This document shows positions 22,364 to 24,877 of a stretch of 24,877 nt of DNA, piece by piece. The notes beneath the pieces were generated by a model. That model did no database searches, had not been told where the DNA came from, and saw only the letters and a program-made list of their open reading frames with translations. The DNA comes from Treponema sp. UBA3662. Its GTDB lineage: Bacteria > Spirochaetota > Spirochaetia > Treponematales > Treponemataceae. The DNA lies in assembly GCA_002373205.1 (NCBI GenBank), contig DFJV01000039.1, positions 1-24,877 on the forward strand, written 5' to 3'. How positions within the stretch are numbered: the stretch's first letter is position 1; every line of letters begins with the position of its first letter. Position numbers and translations under genes: made by a program.

Positions 22364-24235
22364 ATGGATAAAAAAACAGAGAAAATTCAGGTTCCTGAAT
22401 TGCCCACAAAAGTTACAGTATTGTACTGGCTTATAATCCTCTTTCCCTACGTCTTTTCGTTTGGATACGGAGCCTACAATAAAACCTTCACAATCACAAA
22501 CTTCTTTTTGCTACACCTATCTCCTTTCGTTCTTATATTCGACATACTTAATATATTCGCTTTCCATTTTATGAAGCGACGCACAGTAAATGCAATTTAT
22601 GCCTACGACGGTAGCCTAGCTTCTAGTCATGCTGCAAACGAAGCAAACAACAAGCTTCCCGCTCTTTTAATTGGAGTACTTCTTGCAGGTTGTTTTATCT
22701 ATCCAATCCTTCTAGGCATCTCCGCAAGAGCCAGAAACATAGACACTTACGAAACGCTTGCTTTCCTCTGCCTTCACACGGGAACCGTCTTCTTGTTCTC
22801 ACTTTTGTTCTATATTAAATGGATTGAAGCTTGGGAACACTGGCTTTCCTTCCTCCCATTCGGAGTCCAAGACTTAAAATTCACCATCCTAAGTCGCAAC
22901 ATCCTCGTAGCAGGCTTTGCAATCGTCGGCATCCTGCTTTTGGAATTTGCTCCAGTATTCATGAAGGGTAACGCAAACATAAGTAGTGCCCGTCTCTTCT
23001 TTACAACCCAACTTCCTATTTCCGTATTCGGACTTGTCGTCGTTATCATAGACTTCTTTATGATAGCCCACGGTCTTGTAGAACGCTTGAACCACGTAAG
23101 TAACTTCAGTGCCCGCCTAGAAAACGGAGACTATACAGTAAGCAATATTCCTGTTATCAGCCGTGACGAATTCGGTCTTCTTGTAAACCACTTGAATGCA
23201 TTCTTTATGCAGACAAAAGACTTGCTCAATAATGTCCAGGTAAACATCAGTGGTTCCACAAAAACCGCCAACAACTTGAACTCAAGCATGACCCGTACAT
23301 CAAGTAGCGTAGAACAGATTGTTGCAAACATCAACTCTGTCAAAGATAGAATCACAGAACAGGCCCACAGTTCAGAAAAGAACACCCAGATTGTAAAAGG
23401 CATAATGAGGGAAATCGAAAACCTCAACGAGCAGGTTTCCCAGCAGTCAGCCGCAGTAGAAGAAAGTTCCGCTGCTGTCCGCCAGATGGTCGCAAACATA
23501 CAAAGCGTTTCTTCCATCCTTGGCAAGAACCAGGATGCTGTAACAAAACTCTTCAACGCTTCTAACATCGGTCAGAAAAACGTAGAAAATACGGCCAACA
23601 TGTCAGACAAAATCGTACGCGAATCCAGCGGTCTTATGGACGCTTCAAATATCATCCAGAACATCGCAGAACAGACAAACCTTCTCGCTATGAACGCAGC
23701 AATCGAAGCCGCCCATGCAGGAGAAGCCGGTAAAGGCTTTGCTGTTGTTGCAGACGAAATCCGAAAGCTTGCCGAACAAAGCAATAATCAGGGTAAAAAC
23801 ATCACAGGAAGTTTGCAGAGCCTTAGCGAAGTCATCAAAAGTGTATCTTCCAGCATCAAGATTTTGCAAAAGCAGTTTGCAGACATCTTTACACTTACGC
23901 AAACGGTCAAAGATCAGGAACAGGTTGTAATGAGCGCCATGAATGAACAAAGCGCAGGTTCTACTCAGGTTCTTGAAGCAATGGAAAGCATCAATGCAAG
24001 TACAATCAATGTACGCGATGGTGCAAAGGAAATGCTCAACTCTGGCAAGCAAATTGTTGTGGAAATGGAGCGCTTAGGCAAAAACAGTGTTGAAATCGAC
24101 AACACCATGATTCAGATGGCAACTGGCACGGACGAAATTCTCTCTTCTGTAAAAGCCGTAAATGCAGCCTCAATCCACAACTCCAAAGACATGGAAGAAC
24201 TTTCCAAAAACATCAACAAGTTCAAGCTTTCTTAA
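22364..24235 (+). CDS. Methyl-accepting chemotaxis protein with six-TM membrane-embedded N-terminus
   Basis: Chemoreceptor of 623 residues. Instead of a periplasmic sensor the first 240 residues form about six membrane segments with short loops. A HAMP-like stretch follows (ERLNHVSNFSARLENGDYTVSNIPVISRDEFGLLVNHLN), then the methyl-accepting coiled coil with tip AEQTNLLAMNAAIEAAHAGEAGKGF near residues 435-460. The tip is almost identical at DNA level to that of the upstream receptor, showing close paralogy or gene conversion of this segment. The ATG at 22364 has AGGAG about 10 bp upstream; longer in-frame starts (GTG 22235, ATG 22322) lack such a site, and the GTG overlaps the promoter. The signal sensed is unknown. 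Confidence 0.92.
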   Translation: MDKKTEKIQVPELPTKVTVLYWLIILFPYVFSFGYGAYNKTFTITNFFLLHLSPFVLIFDILNIFAFHFMKRRTVNAIYAYDGSLASSHAANEANNKLPALLIGVLLAGCFIYPILLGISARARNIDTYETLAFLCLHTGTVFLFSLLFYIKWIEAWEHWLSFLPFGVQDLKFTILSRNILVAGFAIVGILLLEFAPVFMKGNANISSARLFFTTQLPISVFGLVVVIIDFFMIAHGLVERLNHVSNFSARLENGDYTVSNIPVISRDEFGLLVNHLNAFFMQTKDLLNNVQVNISGSTKTANNLNSSMTRTSSSVEQIVANINSVKDRITEQAHSSEKNTQIVKGIMREIENLNEQVSQQSAAVEESSAAVRQMVANIQSVSSILGKNQDAVTKLFNASNIGQKNVENTANMSDKIVRESSGLMDASNIIQNIAEQTNLLAMNAAIEAAHAGEAGKGFAVVADEIRKLAEQSNNQGKNITGSLQSLSEVIKSVSSSIKILQKQFADIFTLTQTVKDQEQVVMSAMNEQSAGSTQVLEAMESINASTINVRDGAKEMLNSGKQIVVEMERLGKNSVEIDNTMIQMATGTDEILSSVKAVNAASIHNSKDMEELSKNINKFKLS

Positions 24236-24270
24236 GCCTTTACTTCTTCCAAAAACCCCATAAAACACAA

Positions 24271-24306
24271 AACGGCGCTGTAAAACAAAACCAGCGCCGT
24301 TTTTTT
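24271..24306 (+). terminator. Rho-independent terminator after the second chemoreceptor
   Basis: A 10-bp GC-rich stem AACGGCGCTG/CAGCGCCGTT (24271-24280/24292-24301) with an 11-nt loop is followed by a T-run to 24306. A-rich sequence on the left could make it work in both directions. Confidence 0.88.
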
Positions 24307-24370
24307 GTGCCACACAACCATTAACAAAAAAACTAACATGCAGTGCACGGTTCTACTGATTAATAGCATA

Positions 24371-24403
24371 GTGTCATTGCCAGGCTCAACCCGGCAATCT
24401 TTT
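24371..24403 (-). repeat. Short palindromic repeat (ATTGCCGGG...CGGCAATGACAC type)
   Basis: On the minus strand ATTGCCGGG-TTGAG-CCTGGCAAT is followed by GACACT, with one G-U pair in the stem. It matches the element at 1782-1815 in flanks and outline. The rest of 24307-24617 shows no gene. Confidence 0.55.
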
Positions 24404-24617
24404 AGCATCAATAATGACATCGTCCTGGATTAATCAGCGTTTCCCTAGGCATTAACCGGTAAAAACTGCATGCTTTCGTTCGCTTCACTTACCAAGATAC
24501 AAACAGCTATGCATTGCAACATCTCGTTAGCAACAAAAAATGGATTTTATAAACTCATGGAAAGGCATATATAAAATATGTCAGTAGGCAAGCAAATGTT
24601 AACAGGAAAAATAAAAA

Positions 24618-24729
24618 GCCGGCGACCTCCTACTTTCGCAGCGCAAAGCCACTATCATCGGCGCTGTGGGGCTTGACTTCCGTGTTCGGAATGGGAACGG
24701 GTATGGCACCCACGCCATGGTCACCGGCA
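24618..24729 (-). rRNA. rrf: 5S ribosomal RNA
   Basis: The minus strand begins TGCCGGTGACCATGGCG, contains the conserved core CCGAACACGGAAGT with the usual CCATTCC before it, and ends GTAGGAGGTCGCCGGC. Its 5' and 3' ends pair into the helix I stem. Length is about 112 nt, normal for 5S. A run of T residues (complement of about 24608-24617) follows the closing stem and probably terminates transcription. Exact ends are estimates. Confidence 0.93.
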
Positions 24730-24859
24730 TAAAATACCGTATAATTTTTAGAAACAACTAAGTTTCATAGATTTCAATTTCAAACTCTGCTTAAAGACCC
24801 CCTTACGAAGGTCTTACAGCTTCAAAAACTCTCCAATGCCAACTTCTCTATAAAAAAAA

Positions 24860-24877
24860 GCCGGCGGCCTCCTACTT
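24860..24877 (-). rRNA. rrf: 5S ribosomal RNA, second copy, 3' end only
   Basis: The last 18 bases repeat the 3' end of the 5S at 24618 with one change (AGGCCGCCGGC instead of AGGTCGCCGGC), again followed on the minus strand by a T-run. The remainder lies beyond the right edge. The 130-bp spacer (24730-24859) holds a small AAGACC/GGTCTT hairpin and no tRNA. Confidence 0.8.

Noticed and set aside
24730..24859. tRNA gene in the spacer between the 5S copies
   Set aside because: No cloverleaf, no TTC-type T arm and no CCA end are visible; only a 6-bp hairpin is present.

Overview
The window looks like a chromosomal segment of a saccharolytic, gut- or rumen-type treponeme (Spirochaetes). The pointers are two large methyl-accepting chemotaxis proteins, a protein whose N-terminal half resembles the spirochaetal P83/100 family, sugar ABC transporters driven by SBP/LytS/YesN-type sensing, and intergenic regions packed with short GC-rich palindromic repeats. 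The genus is inferred from gene content, not from a database search.

Layout. (1) 1-1331, minus: 5' three quarters of an acyl-/acetyl-CoA synthetase with a strong promoter overlapped by a palindrome. (2) 1332-2276: 945 bp without a gene, full of perfect hairpins. (3) 2277-8726, plus: a pentose operon of FGGY sugar kinase, AraD epimerase, periplasmic sugar-binding lipoprotein, LytS-type histidine kinase and YesN/AraC-type response regulator. (4) 8727-9031: convergent intergenic region with a 142-nt nested palindrome and a strong minus-strand terminator. (5) 9032-13734, minus: a YtfQRT/YjfF-type sugar ABC transporter with an attenuator-like terminator between the binding protein and the ATPase. 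(6) 13735-18925, plus: accessory block of two paralogous small membrane proteins, an unusual P83/100-like/membrane/cytoplasmic-domain fusion, and a Na/phosphate cotransporter with PhoU domain that appears to be leaderless. (7) 18926-19681: another repeat-rich gap. (8) 19682-24235, plus: two chemotaxis receptors. (9) 24618-24877, minus: a complete 5S rRNA and the 3' end of a second 5S copy, so an rRNA operon probably lies just to the right, read leftwards.

How the genes work together. The transporter (5) would import a pentose such as L-arabinose or its furanose form. The lipoprotein, kinase and regulator of (3) would sense it, and the FGGY kinase plus AraD would convert ribulose through ribulose-5-phosphate to xylulose-5-phosphate. 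No arabinose isomerase is in the window. The two operons are convergent, and their upstream regions share the 10-mer AAAATTGCAT.

The most striking non-coding signal is a family of hairpins of the form stem-C-[ANGGAN]-G-stem in regions (2) and (7). The stems differ completely but keep pairing, and the hexaloop is constant, which is the form of a CsrA/RsmE binding site. Two copies (about 1530-1735 and 19178-19405) share a three-armed design in which arm 2 can pair with arm 1 (17 bp) or arm 3 (12-13 bp), and all three arms have changed together between copies. This is seen directly in the sequence; its function is inference.
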